This document shows positions 27,261-34,929 of a stretch of 64,000 nt of DNA, piece after piece (position 1 is the first letter of the stretch; every line of letters begins with the position of its first letter). Made by a program: the position numbers and the translations under genes. This stretch comes from Candidatus Nitrosotenuis uzonensis (GTDB lineage: Archaea > Thermoproteota > Nitrososphaeria > Nitrososphaerales > Nitrosopumilaceae), in contig NZ_CBTY010000009.1 of assembly GCF_000723185.1 (NCBI RefSeq), positions 248,001 to 312,000 of the forward strand, written 5' to 3'. The notes beneath the pieces are model-generated. The model was not told the origin of the DNA. It ran no database searches and worked only from the letters and a program-made list of their open reading frames with translations.

Positions 27261-27647
27261 ATGCCAAAGGCAGGTTTCAAATCAATCACAGTCTCGGAGG
27301 AAGTCTATGACAAGTTCTTTGAGGTATTCGAAAAGAGCAAATCCGAGCTGATGATGAAAGGCATCAACAGCTTTTCAGGGTATGTCACATACATGCTGGA
27401 GCAGACGATGCAAAAAGACAAGACCTTTGCAAGATACGCGCCAAAAATAGAAAAGATAACCATTGATGAGGACAGAGTCGTTCTCAAGGATAACATCAAG
27501 AACAGGATCGCCGAGGTGACAATTCAGAGGGGAGAACTATTTTGCCAGCTCTGCGAGGAAAAAGACTGCGTCCATATTGGTTATGTATTCTCACTTCCTG
27601 ATGTCTATGAGGTTCTCAACTCTAGAGGAATAAAACATCCCAAGTAG
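27261..27647 (+). CDS. Small protein with RHH-like start and Cys-rich end
   Basis: 128 aa. FKSITVSEEVYDKFFEVFEKSK resembles a ribbon-helix-helix N-terminus, and FCQLCEEKDCVHIGYVFS (about residues 94-111) gives C-x2-C-x4-C-x-H, a likely metal site. Function not recognised; a metal- or redox-responsive DNA-binding role is possible. Divergent from the B12-domain-like regulator. Confidence 0.6.
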   Translation: MPKAGFKSITVSEEVYDKFFEVFEKSKSELMMKGINSFSGYVTYMLEQTMQKDKTFARYAPKIEKITIDEDRVVLKDNIKNRIAEVTIQRGELFCQLCEEKDCVHIGYVFSLPDVYEVLNSRGIKHPK

Positions 27648-27670
27648 ACGTTTTTAGTTTTAAAAAAAGA

Positions 27671-27791
27671 TGCAGGGAGTGGGATTTGAACCCACGAACC
27701 CCTAAGAGACGGGATCACCCATTATTAGATCTTAAGTCCCGCGCATCCAAAAGCAATTTTGCTTACTTTGGCCAGGCTCGGCTATCCCTGC
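27671..27791 (-). tRNA. tRNA-Leu (TAA), class II, with two introns
   Basis: Acceptor GCAGGGA pairs with TCCCTGC; discriminator A at 27671; T arm GTGGG-TTCAAAT-CCCAC; long variable arm. Anticodon stem CGGGA/TCCCG with loop CTTAAGA (anticodon TAA). One 15-nt intron at 37/38 (27716-27730) and one 21-nt noncanonical intron (27745-27765) in the D arm. Removal of both restores the typical leucine D arm ending CCAAAGGCG. Mature length 85 nt. Confidence 0.88.
27745..27765 (-). other. Noncanonical 21-nt intron in the D stem of tRNA-Leu (about 23/24)
   Basis: On the gene strand the fold is CCAA/TTGG helix, bulges AGT and ATG, and an inner AAGCA/TGCTT hairpin with a 4-nt loop. Cuts after the second base of each bulge (AG|T, AT|G) give CCAAAG joined to GCG, rebuilding the 3-bp D stem GCC/GGC and placing CGGGA as the anticodon stem. 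Confidence 0.82.
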
Positions 27792-27885
27792 AGTTTAGCT
27801 TAGATTCCGGGCAAGATTTAACAGTTTAGCGTTTTGCGCAAGTTTCAATTAGACATAATAAGGAATTACCCAAGGAAAAATTTGT

Positions 27886-27959
27886 GCTTCGATAGCTCAG
27901 CCTGGTAGAGCGTTACCTTGGTAAGGTAAAGGTCGCGGGTTCGGATCCCGCTCGGAGCT
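27886..27959 (+). tRNA. tRNA-Thr (GGT), no intron
   Basis: Acceptor GCTTCGA pairs with TCGGAGC; discriminator T at 27959; D arm TAGCTCAGCCTGGTAGAGC; anticodon arm TTACC-TTGGTAA-GGTAA; T arm GCGGG-TTCGGAT-CCCGC. 74 nt. The Dam-type methylase gene stops 3 bases after it on the other strand. Confidence 0.95.
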
Positions 27960-27961
27960 TT

Positions 27962-28810
27962 TCAATAGTTCTTTATCAGGAGCTCGGTGTGCCCTGTTCG
28001 TTTGCTAGAGTCCGAGTTTATGGCCCGATTGGCGCGTATTGCAACTATCTTCCAGTCCTTTGAGAATAACGCCCGTACTTCAGGCGAGTTTGAGTTTGAG
28101 TGGAGTACATTGCAGCCTCTCTCAGATAGCTTCTCGGATACCTTGACGAGTTTTTGCAGATCCTCGTATGTAAAATCCCTGTTAGTGTAGCTGGTAAAGT
28201 TTGCTGTGTCGCTCACCGGCTGGTAGGGCGGATCAAAGTAGACAAAGTCGCCTCGGTCTGCATCATCAAGAACAGAAGTGAAATCACGGCAGCTGAACTG
28301 CACTTTTCTTATGCGCAGAATGTTGCTTACAGCATACAGATTCTCCTCATTGACAATGTTCGGATTTGAGTATCTGCCCAGCGGCACGTTAAACTTGCCC
28401 TTGCTATTCACGCGATACAGTCCGTTAAAGCACGTCCTGTTCAAAAACAACAGTCGCGAGACCTTCTCTATCTGGTCCTTTGGCTCCTGTTCCCTCACCT
28501 TATAATAGTAAGAATCCGGATTTTTTTTGTAATTTTTAGCATGATTTTGAAGCGATTGTATTAGCTCGTCCACTCTGTCTCTGACTGTTACGTACGCAAG
28601 CACCAAGTCAGAGTTAAGGTCGGATGCTTTGCACCTGGCATCAGGGTTTTGTGCCAGCATGCGAAACAAAACTGCACCGCCTCCAAGAAACGGCTCATAG
28701 TACGTCTCGAACCGGCGCGGCAGATGTTTTTCTATGACATCAAGAAGCTGTCTTTTTCCTCCAGCCCACTTGACGAATGGTTTTGGTTCAACGCTCAGTA
28801 TCTGGCTCAA
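27962..28810 (-). CDS. dam: D12-class DNA adenine methyltransferase (Dam type)
   Basis: 282 aa. PFVKWAGGKRQLLDVI (motif X), YYEPFLGGGAVLF (motif I, SAM binding) and FVYFDPPYQP (DPPY catalytic motif IV) are all in place. This class makes N6-methyladenine, often at GATC or related sites. No restriction endonuclease gene is nearby, so it looks like an orphan methylase. Its position directly against a tRNA gene is common for acquired DNA, but no integrase or repeat is visible. Confidence 0.93.
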   Translation of the reverse strand: MSQILSVEPKPFVKWAGGKRQLLDVIEKHLPRRFETYYEPFLGGGAVLFRMLAQNPDARCKASDLNSDLVLAYVTVRDRVDELIQSLQNHAKNYKKNPDSYYYKVREQEPKDQIEKVSRLLFLNRTCFNGLYRVNSKGKFNVPLGRYSNPNIVNEENLYAVSNILRIRKVQFSCRDFTSVLDDADRGDFVYFDPPYQPVSDTANFTSYTNRDFTYEDLQKLVKVSEKLSERGCNVLHSNSNSPEVRALFSKDWKIVAIRANRAINSDSSKRTGHTELLIKNY

Positions 28811-28939
28811 CAGTAACTAATCAGACAGAGTCATATCGCCCCGCAAGACAACAAAAGATCACAACGTGTACAATATTTTTTAATCAATACCTTGCGGTTG
28901 GGTGCTCAAAAACAAGAGAAAGGAAAAGGGTGTAGGGTT

Positions 28940-29590
28940 TTAGTCCCACTTGGACCAAGCTGCCATCCATCTATACGTCCACGTATTTAGCTTGCATCCC
29001 AACGCGGCCATAGTTACCGATAGTACGGCACCTGCGCCTGCACCGAGTGCAACTGGACTGTTATAGAATTTGCCTACAGCGGGCTCGATCGGAGTCATGT
29101 ATGGAGGCAGTGTTGGTCTTGGATATTTGAATGCAGTCTCTAACGGGTCAGCAACCGTGATCAAGTTGACCATGTTGAACAGCGGCAATGATAGTCCTGC
29201 CATTACACCGCCGAATAGTATCAGCGAGTGCTTGTTCTTCTTTGTTGCCCAGTATGCCAGATCCAGCAGCATTGCTGATGGTAGCCAAACTGGTGTGACA
29301 ATGAAGTCGTATGGATAACCGAGTGCAAACCATGCACCTTTGGCAACCCACGTATAGACAGTCATGATCAACGCGTAATACGTTGCCGTTCCTGGAACTC
29401 CTGTGAATGTCAGATAGTAGCATGCGCCGACTACTAACATCAGTGTTTGCGATATTGAGAATACGACAAACGAAGTCCAGGCCCAGTCAGTGTAGAAGAT
29501 GTAGTCTCCTGCATTAATTGTTAGCAGGGTAGAGTTGACTGCAACCACTACTATGAACAAGTAGTGAGTACATCGTCTAAGCCAGACCAT
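28940..29590 (-). CDS. amoA: Ammonia monooxygenase subunit A
   Basis: 216 aa, beginning MVWLRRCTHYLFIVVVAVNS at ATG 29590; the open frame runs 14 codons further upstream but a TTTTATATA box at about 29612-29620 places a leaderless start here. Membrane subunit of the copper enzyme that oxidises ammonia to hydroxylamine. Archaeal AmoA signatures include YTDWAWTSFVVFSISQTLML, FTGVPGTATYYALIMTVYTW, PSAMLLDLAYWATKKNKHS and the C-terminal NTWTYRWMAAWSKWD. The order amoA-amoX-amoC with amoB divergent is seen on this stretch. Near-identity to group I.1a sequences from memory supports a Nitrosopumilales affiliation. Confidence 0.99.
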   Translation of the reverse strand: MVWLRRCTHYLFIVVVAVNSTLLTINAGDYIFYTDWAWTSFVVFSISQTLMLVVGACYYLTFTGVPGTATYYALIMTVYTWVAKGAWFALGYPYDFIVTPVWLPSAMLLDLAYWATKKNKHSLILFGGVMAGLSLPLFNMVNLITVADPLETAFKYPRPTLPPYMTPIEPAVGKFYNSPVALGAGAGAVLSVTMAALGCKLNTWTYRWMAAWSKWD

Positions 29591-29692
29591 TAATCCCCTA
29601 CAGATACCCTGAGTATATAAAATTTTAGACAATTATGAAGATCGGTATGTTGTAGAAGAGAATTAAAAATAAGAAAAAGTCGGGAACTTTCC

Positions 29693-30052
29693 CTATACGC
29701 CGACGAATAGGGATATTAAGATCGTTCCAACAGCGGTTCCACCAAGCGCAGCACCGACGATGCCGTTGCTCTTCTTCTTGGTGCCCTCTTCCATTACTTT
29801 AACACAGAAGAGATAACCGATTGCTTCAACTATTGTCAGGACGATAAAGGCGTAGTGACCGCTTGGTGTTGGATAAGCCCAAGGATAATAGAAGTATCCT
29901 GCAGCTGTTCCACCAAATGTTGCCAGCCATGCTGCTATGTATGAAAGCGTGATTATGCCTGTCATGTTTTCTACACGACGACCAATCATCTTCTCTACGT
30001 CAGCACTGGTTGCGCCTCCGCCACCTGAGCCAAATCCTTTTGGTAGAGTCAT
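29693..30052 (-). CDS. amoX: Ammonia monooxygenase accessory subunit AmoX
   Basis: 119 aa: a Gly-rich cytosolic start (GFGSGGGGATSADVEKMIGRRVE) followed by three to four membrane helices (MTGIITLSYIAAWLATFGG and others). In archaea this gene always accompanies amoA and amoC and its product is a subunit of the purified complex (Hodgskiss and colleagues). GCTTAAAAGT about 28 bases upstream gives it its own promoter, so it need not depend on amoC transcription. Confidence 0.93.
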   Translation of the reverse strand: MTLPKGFGSGGGGATSADVEKMIGRRVENMTGIITLSYIAAWLATFGGTAAGYFYYPWAYPTPSGHYAFIVLTIVEAIGYLFCVKVMEEGTKKKSNGIVGAALGGTAVGTILISLFVGV

Positions 30053-30153
30053 TTGGTTTAGTAACCGGCAGAATACTTTTAAGCCTTTCTACAAAACGCA
30101 AGACCGGCCGATCTAGGCCTTTATAATAAAAATAAGAAAAAAGCGGTTTTCGC

Positions 30154-30717
30154 TTATGGGATGGATCTGCTGTACAGTTTGCCTTCTAGGGCCATCTTGT
30201 ACATTTCAGCAACATATGGGTTCTCACCTGGTGTTTCTGCACCTAGTTCGACCAGTCGTGCGTATACTCTAACGACATATGCTAGAGCGCCCATGAAGGC
30301 TACGACGACACCCATGTTGAACATCCAGTGGTTTGGAACTGCGAAGATTTCCTCTACGAACCAAAAGTGCCACATCTCGTTGACTCCGATCGTGAACATG
30401 GTTGCAAGGTAACCAAGAATGGTCATCTTCAGGCCAGTGTTCATCGAGTTGTTCGGGCCTCTGAGGATTGGTACTCTTCTATCATAGATTGCTACTGCTC
30501 CCCAACCTAGTGGTAGTGCTACAAAGTGTGAGTACAACCACCAGTGTGCTGGAGTGAACGCAGAGTCTCTGATAGAGGTTTGATGTAGAGAGCCGTCTAC
30601 AAAGTTGTCTACTTCCACTGATGCTGCTGTGGATCCCATTGCGATGACGATGAGCCAGATCTTCTTTAGTCTCTGGATCTCAACTTCTTTTGGGATTAAT
30701 GCCGGCATCTGTGCCAT
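30154..30717 (-). CDS. amoC: Ammonia monooxygenase subunit C
   Basis: 187 aa membrane subunit. D41-GSL-H45-(12 residues)-H58 matches the D-x3-H-x12-H copper site of PmoC/AmoC, now viewed as a likely active site. Several membrane helices follow. TTTTATATATG (30739-30748) lies 25-29 bases upstream of ATG 30717, a strong promoter for a leaderless message. Shares a 282-base intergenic region with the divergent amoB. Confidence 0.98.
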   Translation of the reverse strand: MAQMPALIPKEVEIQRLKKIWLIVIAMGSTAASVEVDNFVDGSLHQTSIRDSAFTPAHWWLYSHFVALPLGWGAVAIYDRRVPILRGPNNSMNTGLKMTILGYLATMFTIGVNEMWHFWFVEEIFAVPNHWMFNMGVVVAFMGALAYVVRVYARLVELGAETPGENPYVAEMYKMALEGKLYSRSIP

Positions 30718-30999
30718 GAGAGAGATTGTTTGTCTTTCATATATAAAACATGAGTTATTTTTTAGTCAAAATTCTTAAAAAAATTACAAAAAACCATGAT
30801 AAAAAATATACTTATCATTCATACTGAATTCATCCTTCGTAATTTTTTTATAGTCATGTTTTGACATTTTCTATGTTCAACATTGATGTAGCACAGCAAG
30901 ATCAACAGCATATCTATACCATCTTATGATCACCGCATGACAACAACGGTAAAACATATATCGTTCTATGTTAGTTTTTGATTAATTAACGGGATAACT
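30718..30999. promoter_or_regulatory. Divergent amoC/amoB promoter region
   Basis: 282 bases, very AT-rich, without an ORF. TATA boxes are at 30739-30748 (reverse strand, for amoC) and ACATATATC at about 30953-30962 (for amoB, leaving a leader of roughly 20 bases). GTCAAAA near 30763 and TTTTGAC near 30858 form a loose inverted repeat. No other signal recognised. Confidence 0.65.
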
Positions 31000-31566
31000 A
31001 TGGTCGACAAGAAAATATTCGTAGTAGCGCTCGGTGTGATTTTAGCACTAGGAACATTTGGTCCACACGTGGCACAGATGGTCCAAAATGCAGAAGCACA
31101 CGGTGTACAGGCACAACTTCAAAGCCGTTTCGTAAAGATTGAAGACGAGACATTCAACAGACAGTCACTCAACACAGGTGAAGAGCTGGTCATTAGTGGC
31201 AAGTTCGTCAGTCTGGTTGAAAGAGACCTCAGAGGATGGAACTCTATATTCTCAGAGTCCACCAACGCAGGCAACAGATGGGAAATTCTAGCAAGAAGCC
31301 CACCAGGAAACGTCTTCCAGATACCAGGTAACGCTGTTATCGATTACGAAATCAGAGCCAAGGCATTAGAGCCAGGCGTATACCACGTACACACACAGCT
31401 TAATGTAGCTAGTGTTGGACCAGGATTAGGCCCAGGACAAACAGTTGTAGTATCTGGTGAACCAATACTAAAACCAATTCCATACACAAACATCATGTAC
31501 CAATCAATAATCATTGCAGTTGGCTACGTGATCACGTTTGCAACTCGCCCCTGGCAAGTAATCTAA
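31000..31566 (+). CDS. amoB: Ammonia monooxygenase subunit B
   Basis: 188 aa. N-terminal signal peptide ends at AEA, so His34 would be the mature N-terminus, matching the amino-terminal His ligand of PmoB; His129 and His131 in GVYHVHTQLNV supply the other ligands of the CuB site. There is one cupredoxin domain and one C-terminal membrane helix (YQSIIIAVGYVITFA); the second cupredoxin domain of bacterial PmoB is absent, as usual in archaea. The T-rich CTCTTTTTCATTTTATT after the stop may terminate it. Confidence 0.98.
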   Translation: MVDKKIFVVALGVILALGTFGPHVAQMVQNAEAHGVQAQLQSRFVKIEDETFNRQSLNTGEELVISGKFVSLVERDLRGWNSIFSESTNAGNRWEILARSPPGNVFQIPGNAVIDYEIRAKALEPGVYHVHTQLNVASVGPGLGPGQTVVVSGEPILKPIPYTNIMYQSIIIAVGYVITFATRPWQVI

Positions 31567-31644
31567 ACCAACCTAACACCTCTTTTTCATTTTATTAGAA
31601 CTCGCTTAGAAACGACTTTATGCCATTCCGTTCATGCCACCAGT

Positions 31645-32163
31645 ATGATCTGGCCCGGAATGGGAGACCCAAGCAAGCGCAAAAAGACGCTAAAATATCT
31701 CATCATGACTGCCATAGTAGGCGTCGGAGTTGCCGCTGCAAGCTCTGGCATCCAGGTTGTGTTAAACCAAGACAACCCGCTCAAAGTCTGCATAAATGAC
31801 AGAGATACAAGATTTGTGATAACTGCCACGCTCGAAGTATACGTTGACAAACAAAAGTATCCAATACCGGCCCAAGTCGGATTCAAAGAAGGTTGCCAGA
31901 GGTCGCTTTATACGCTTTCTAACGACGGCACCATCTATGCGGCATGGACTGAAGAGTACCCCTTTGAGATAGGCCACTTTTTGTGGATGTGGGAGTTCCC
32001 ACTAAGAGATATGCAGGAATCCAAATCAAAAATATTCATGGATGGAAAAGAGTCCGCAGACTTTATCCGCACCCCTCTAGTCGACGGTGCCCACTATAGA
32101 GCGGAATTCATATCAAAAGCATATGACGAGTTCCAGGATAGGGACTTTGCACCGCCCAAGTAA
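31645..32163 (+). CDS. Membrane-anchored extracytoplasmic protein next to amoB
   Basis: 172 aa. Basic start (DPSKRKKTLKYL), membrane anchor (about 16-40, IMTAIVGVGVAAASSG) and an outside beta-rich domain with two Cys (KVCINDRD, EGCQRSLYTL) that could form a disulfide. FEIGHFLWMWEFPLRDM is a striking aromatic stretch. I recall similar proteins near amo genes of other group I.1a genomes but no established function. 78 bases downstream of amoB in the same direction. Confidence 0.7.
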   Translation: MIWPGMGDPSKRKKTLKYLIMTAIVGVGVAAASSGIQVVLNQDNPLKVCINDRDTRFVITATLEVYVDKQKYPIPAQVGFKEGCQRSLYTLSNDGTIYAAWTEEYPFEIGHFLWMWEFPLRDMQESKSKIFMDGKESADFIRTPLVDGAHYRAEFISKAYDEFQDRDFAPPK

Positions 32164-32238
32164 AGTGCGCAAATGCCGTTTGGCAAAGCAGATTTGATTG
32201 AGAATAAAATAAAATCTAAAAAGAATGAAAAGAGAGTT

Positions 32239-32508
32239 TTACCAGTACTTTCCGTTGTCTGGTATCAATCCGATACCTTCTCTTTCAAAGTGTCTGTCTA
32301 GTTCGTCAACCCATCTTTCACGGTTGTCTTTGTATGACCAGCCGTGAACTCTAAGCCAGTATGCTATGATTCCCAGGAGGAATATAGTAAACATCATGGT
32401 ACCAAATATGTATACCATTACATCGTAGAATAATGGGTCATAGTTTGGTCCTAGTTGTCCAAATACGGTAGACAGAATGCTATACACTGTACCGAGTAAT
32501 GGAGTCAT
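32239..32508 (-). CDS. amoY: Small membrane protein, candidate AmoY
   Basis: 89 aa: one or two membrane helices (about 6-19 and 28-51, VMVYIFGTMMFTIFLLGIIAYWL) and a charged cytosolic tail (ERWVDELDRHFEREGIG). ATATATAC at about 32534-32541 gives a promoter 26-33 bases upstream. AmoY and AmoZ are small membrane subunits of the archaeal enzyme and, as I recall, lie near the other amo genes in Nitrosopumilales. Assignment rests on size, topology, promoter style and position. Confidence 0.6.
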   Translation of the reverse strand: MTPLLGTVYSILSTVFGQLGPNYDPLFYDVMVYIFGTMMFTIFLLGIIAYWLRVHGWSYKDNRERWVDELDRHFEREGIGLIPDNGKYW

Positions 32509-32619
32509 TGAGATACAACCTATTAATGTGCGATATATACATTTCTCTGACAGGCGAGTTTGGCAAATGATCGCCGCTACCGGTAGGTTGGATTAATAAA
32601 ATGGAAAAAGGAGGTTGGT

Positions 32620-32949
32620 TTATCCTCGTCCTTGTGCTGCATATCTGCCAGAGCGTGCTCTGACAAAGAATGCCGCTGCGATTCCGCCAAAGACAGCTGC
32701 TGCGATTGCAGATGCGCCCAATACACCATCAGCTGCAAGGTATGGAGTTCCAGAACCTGTAGCTGGGTTTTCTTGTGCGTATTCTACTCTTTCTCTTTGG
32801 AGTTTGAGCGTCTCCTCGAGTGTGTTCTTGCCCGTCTTTCCAGCTGGGTCAACATTTCCCATGTACTGGGCAAATGCTTGCTGTGTCACCATTCCAACTG
32901 AAATGATGGCAAATGCGAGGATTGCGGTTCCAAATAATGTCTTATTCAT
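32620..32949 (-). CDS. amoZ: Small signal-peptide membrane protein, candidate AmoZ
   Basis: 109 aa. Signal peptide ending QQAFAQ, an outside segment with a helical stretch (KNTLEETLKLQRERVEYAQ), then one membrane helix (DGVLGASAIAAAVFGGIAAAFFV) and a basic end (RARSGRYAAQGRG). This matches what I recall for AmoZ. TTAAATAG at about 32984-32991 could be the TATA box, leaving a short leader. Which of the two neighbours is AmoY and which AmoZ is less sure than that the pair belongs to the complex. Confidence 0.58.
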   Translation of the reverse strand: MNKTLFGTAILAFAIISVGMVTQQAFAQYMGNVDPAGKTGKNTLEETLKLQRERVEYAQENPATGSGTPYLAADGVLGASAIAAAVFGGIAAAFFVRARSGRYAAQGRG

Positions 32950-33061
32950 AGTGTTTACCTGTTGTCATGGGGGCCAAGGTTTCTATTTAACTTTTTTCTA
33001 ATTGGCAATTTTGTTAATTGTCGGGGCAACGTTTATGTTTGAACCAGAATCCACCTCCCAC

Positions 33062-33508
33062 ATGGGACGCGTACATACACACAGACACGGTCAATCTCAT
33101 TCCACAAGGCCGATCTCATACAGGACTCCATCCTGGATATCAGATCCAAAGGAGATCGAGGAGCTGGTTGTAAAGTACGGCAAGGACGGCGTGCCGATGA
33201 GCCAGATTGGCATAAAGCTCAGAGACCAGCATGCAGTTCCGCTTGTAAAGCCCATAGTCAAAAAATCGGTCAAAAAGATACTTGAGGACAACGGGATAAA
33301 ACCGGAACTCCCAGAAGACCTGAACAACATTGTCAAAAAGGCAGTCAATTTGCAAAGACACCTAAAGAGCAATAACTCTGATAAGAGAAACGTCAGATCG
33401 CTTGAGCTCGTGGAAGCAAAGGTGCACAGAATATCCACATACTATAAGAAAATCGGGGTGCTGCCTCAAAACTGGAAATATAAGTCAGTAGTAGCTCAGC
33501 TTGAGTAA
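33062..33508 (+). CDS. rpsO: 30S ribosomal protein S15
   Basis: 148 aa from ATG 33062 (MGRVHTHRHGQSHSTRPISY), the archaeal/eukaryal S13e-type N-terminus; the open frame upstream is not part of it. The core includes YGKDGVPMSQIGIKLRDQHAVP and HLKSNNSDKRNVRSLELVEAKVHR. First gene of a conserved archaeal run; its stop overlaps the RecJ-like start (TAATG). Confidence 0.97.
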   Translation: MGRVHTHRHGQSHSTRPISYRTPSWISDPKEIEELVVKYGKDGVPMSQIGIKLRDQHAVPLVKPIVKKSVKKILEDNGIKPELPEDLNNIVKKAVNLQRHLKSNNSDKRNVRSLELVEAKVHRISTYYKKIGVLPQNWKYKSVVAQLE

Positions 33509-34929
33509 TGGTGCAAAGTCTGGACGAGTCTCTTTCAAACTTTTCTGATCGTTTATCCGAGTTAATCAAATCAAAAAAAGATATTCAGATTATCACCCAC
33601 ATTGACTGTGACGGCATAACATCTGGCAGCATAATAACAAAGTCGCTCATACGCGCAGGTGCAAAGGTGACTGCCAAGACTGCAAAGGAGATGAGTCATG
33701 AAGTAATAAGACAGATGCGCTCAGATGGGCGAGACTTTTACATCATCACAGACCTTGGCGGCGGATTCGCAGGACAGCTTGACGAGGCATTAGGCCATAA
33801 CTGGTTTGTCCTGGATCACCATGAGATACCACCTGAAGAGCACGATAATCCACGGGTCATCAATGCTTGGAAATATGGAATCGATGGAGGCTCGGAGATT
33901 TGTGCCGGAGGAATGGCTTACCTTGCGGCAAAGTCAATTGACAGGAACAACTCCGACTTGGCCCAGATAGCAGTGGTATCAGCGCTTGGCGACAGACAGG
34001 ATGTTGGCGAGAAAAAATCATTCAATGGAAAGAATGCCGAGATCGCCGAGGAGGCCAAGTCGGCAGGTCATCTTCAGGTAGACATGGACCTGCTGCTAGT
34101 AGGACGCGAGACGCGCCCTCTTGTTGATTCGCTTGCATTCACGTCCCAGCCGTTCATAGAGGGATTGACATGGAACAGAGATGCCTGCATCTCATTGCTC
34201 ACGTCGGCTGGAATCGGCCTAAAGGATGGAGGGCGATGGAGGACACCGTCGGACCTTACAGACGATGAGAAGCGTCAGTTGATCGAGGCAATCACAAAAT
34301 ATGCAAGCTCGCAGAACGCATCGCAGATAATGGAAGAGCTAATTGGATACACATACACGTTTCCCAGCGAGGAAAGGCGCAGCTTCCTTAGGGATGCTCG
34401 CGAGTTTTCCACCATGCTCAATTCTTGCGGCAGGATAGGAAGGGCAGGAGTCGGCATTGCAATCTGCATGGGCGATAGGAACAGGATGCTGCAGGAAGGC
34501 GAGAACATACTTGTAGAATACCGAAAGATGATTCGCGACTACATGAACATTCTGAGCAATGAGAGATGGAGAATAAGCGGCTCAGCTAACTGCATCATGG
34601 TAAATGGAGAGGGAATCATTCCAGAGACCATGACCGGAACCATATCGTCGCTTCTTGCTGGCTCACCAAAGAATGCCGGCAAGATAGTCATCTTGAGAAC
34701 CAACGGTGAGGAGAACACGATCAAGTTCTCGTCAAGAAAGTCGATTGGATGCAAGAGTCATGTCAATTTGAGCGTCCTGATGAAGACGGGGGCGGCAAAG
34801 TTCAACGGAATAGGCGGTGGGCACGATGGAGCGGCGGGGGCAAAAATAACAAAAGATAAGCTTGACGGGTTTTTGGACTTTATAGAAGATAGTGTAAATG
34901 GAAGCCAAAATCAGAATAACATTAAGTAA
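33508..34929 (+). CDS. recJ: Archaeal RecJ-like DHH/DHHA1 phosphoesterase
   Basis: 473 aa. Motifs THIDCDGITSGS (I), DLGGGFAGQ, VLDHHEIPPEEHDNP (DHH) and C-terminal GIGGGHDGAAGAKI (DHHA1) identify a RecJ/GAN family exonuclease, which in archaea associates with the GINS-CMG replication machinery or acts on RNA. Coupled to rpsO by a 1-base overlap and overlapping pcc1 by 32 bases. Confidence 0.9.
   Translation: MVQSLDESLSNFSDRLSELIKSKKDIQIITHIDCDGITSGSIITKSLIRAGAKVTAKTAKEMSHEVIRQMRSDGRDFYIITDLGGGFAGQLDEALGHNWFVLDHHEIPPEEHDNPRVINAWKYGIDGGSEICAGGMAYLAAKSIDRNNSDLAQIAVVSALGDRQDVGEKKSFNGKNAEIAEEAKSAGHLQVDMDLLLVGRETRPLVDSLAFTSQPFIEGLTWNRDACISLLTSAGIGLKDGGRWRTPSDLTDDEKRQLIEAITKYASSQNASQIMEELIGYTYTFPSEERRSFLRDAREFSTMLNSCGRIGRAGVGIAICMGDRNRMLQEGENILVEYRKMIRDYMNILSNERWRISGSANCIMVNGEGIIPETMTGTISSLLAGSPKNAGKIVILRTNGEENTIKFSSRKSIGCKSHVNLSVLMKTGAAKFNGIGGGHDGAAGAKITKDKLDGFLDFIEDSVNGSQNQNNIK

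Noticed and set aside
27886-28939. Integrated mobile element at tRNA-Thr
   Set aside because: No integrase, no duplicated tRNA end and no change in base composition visible; only the methylase hints at it.
33002-33061. 20-residue extension at the start of S15
   Set aside because: Archaeal S15 begins MGRVHTHRHG; the upstream part is not conserved in the family.
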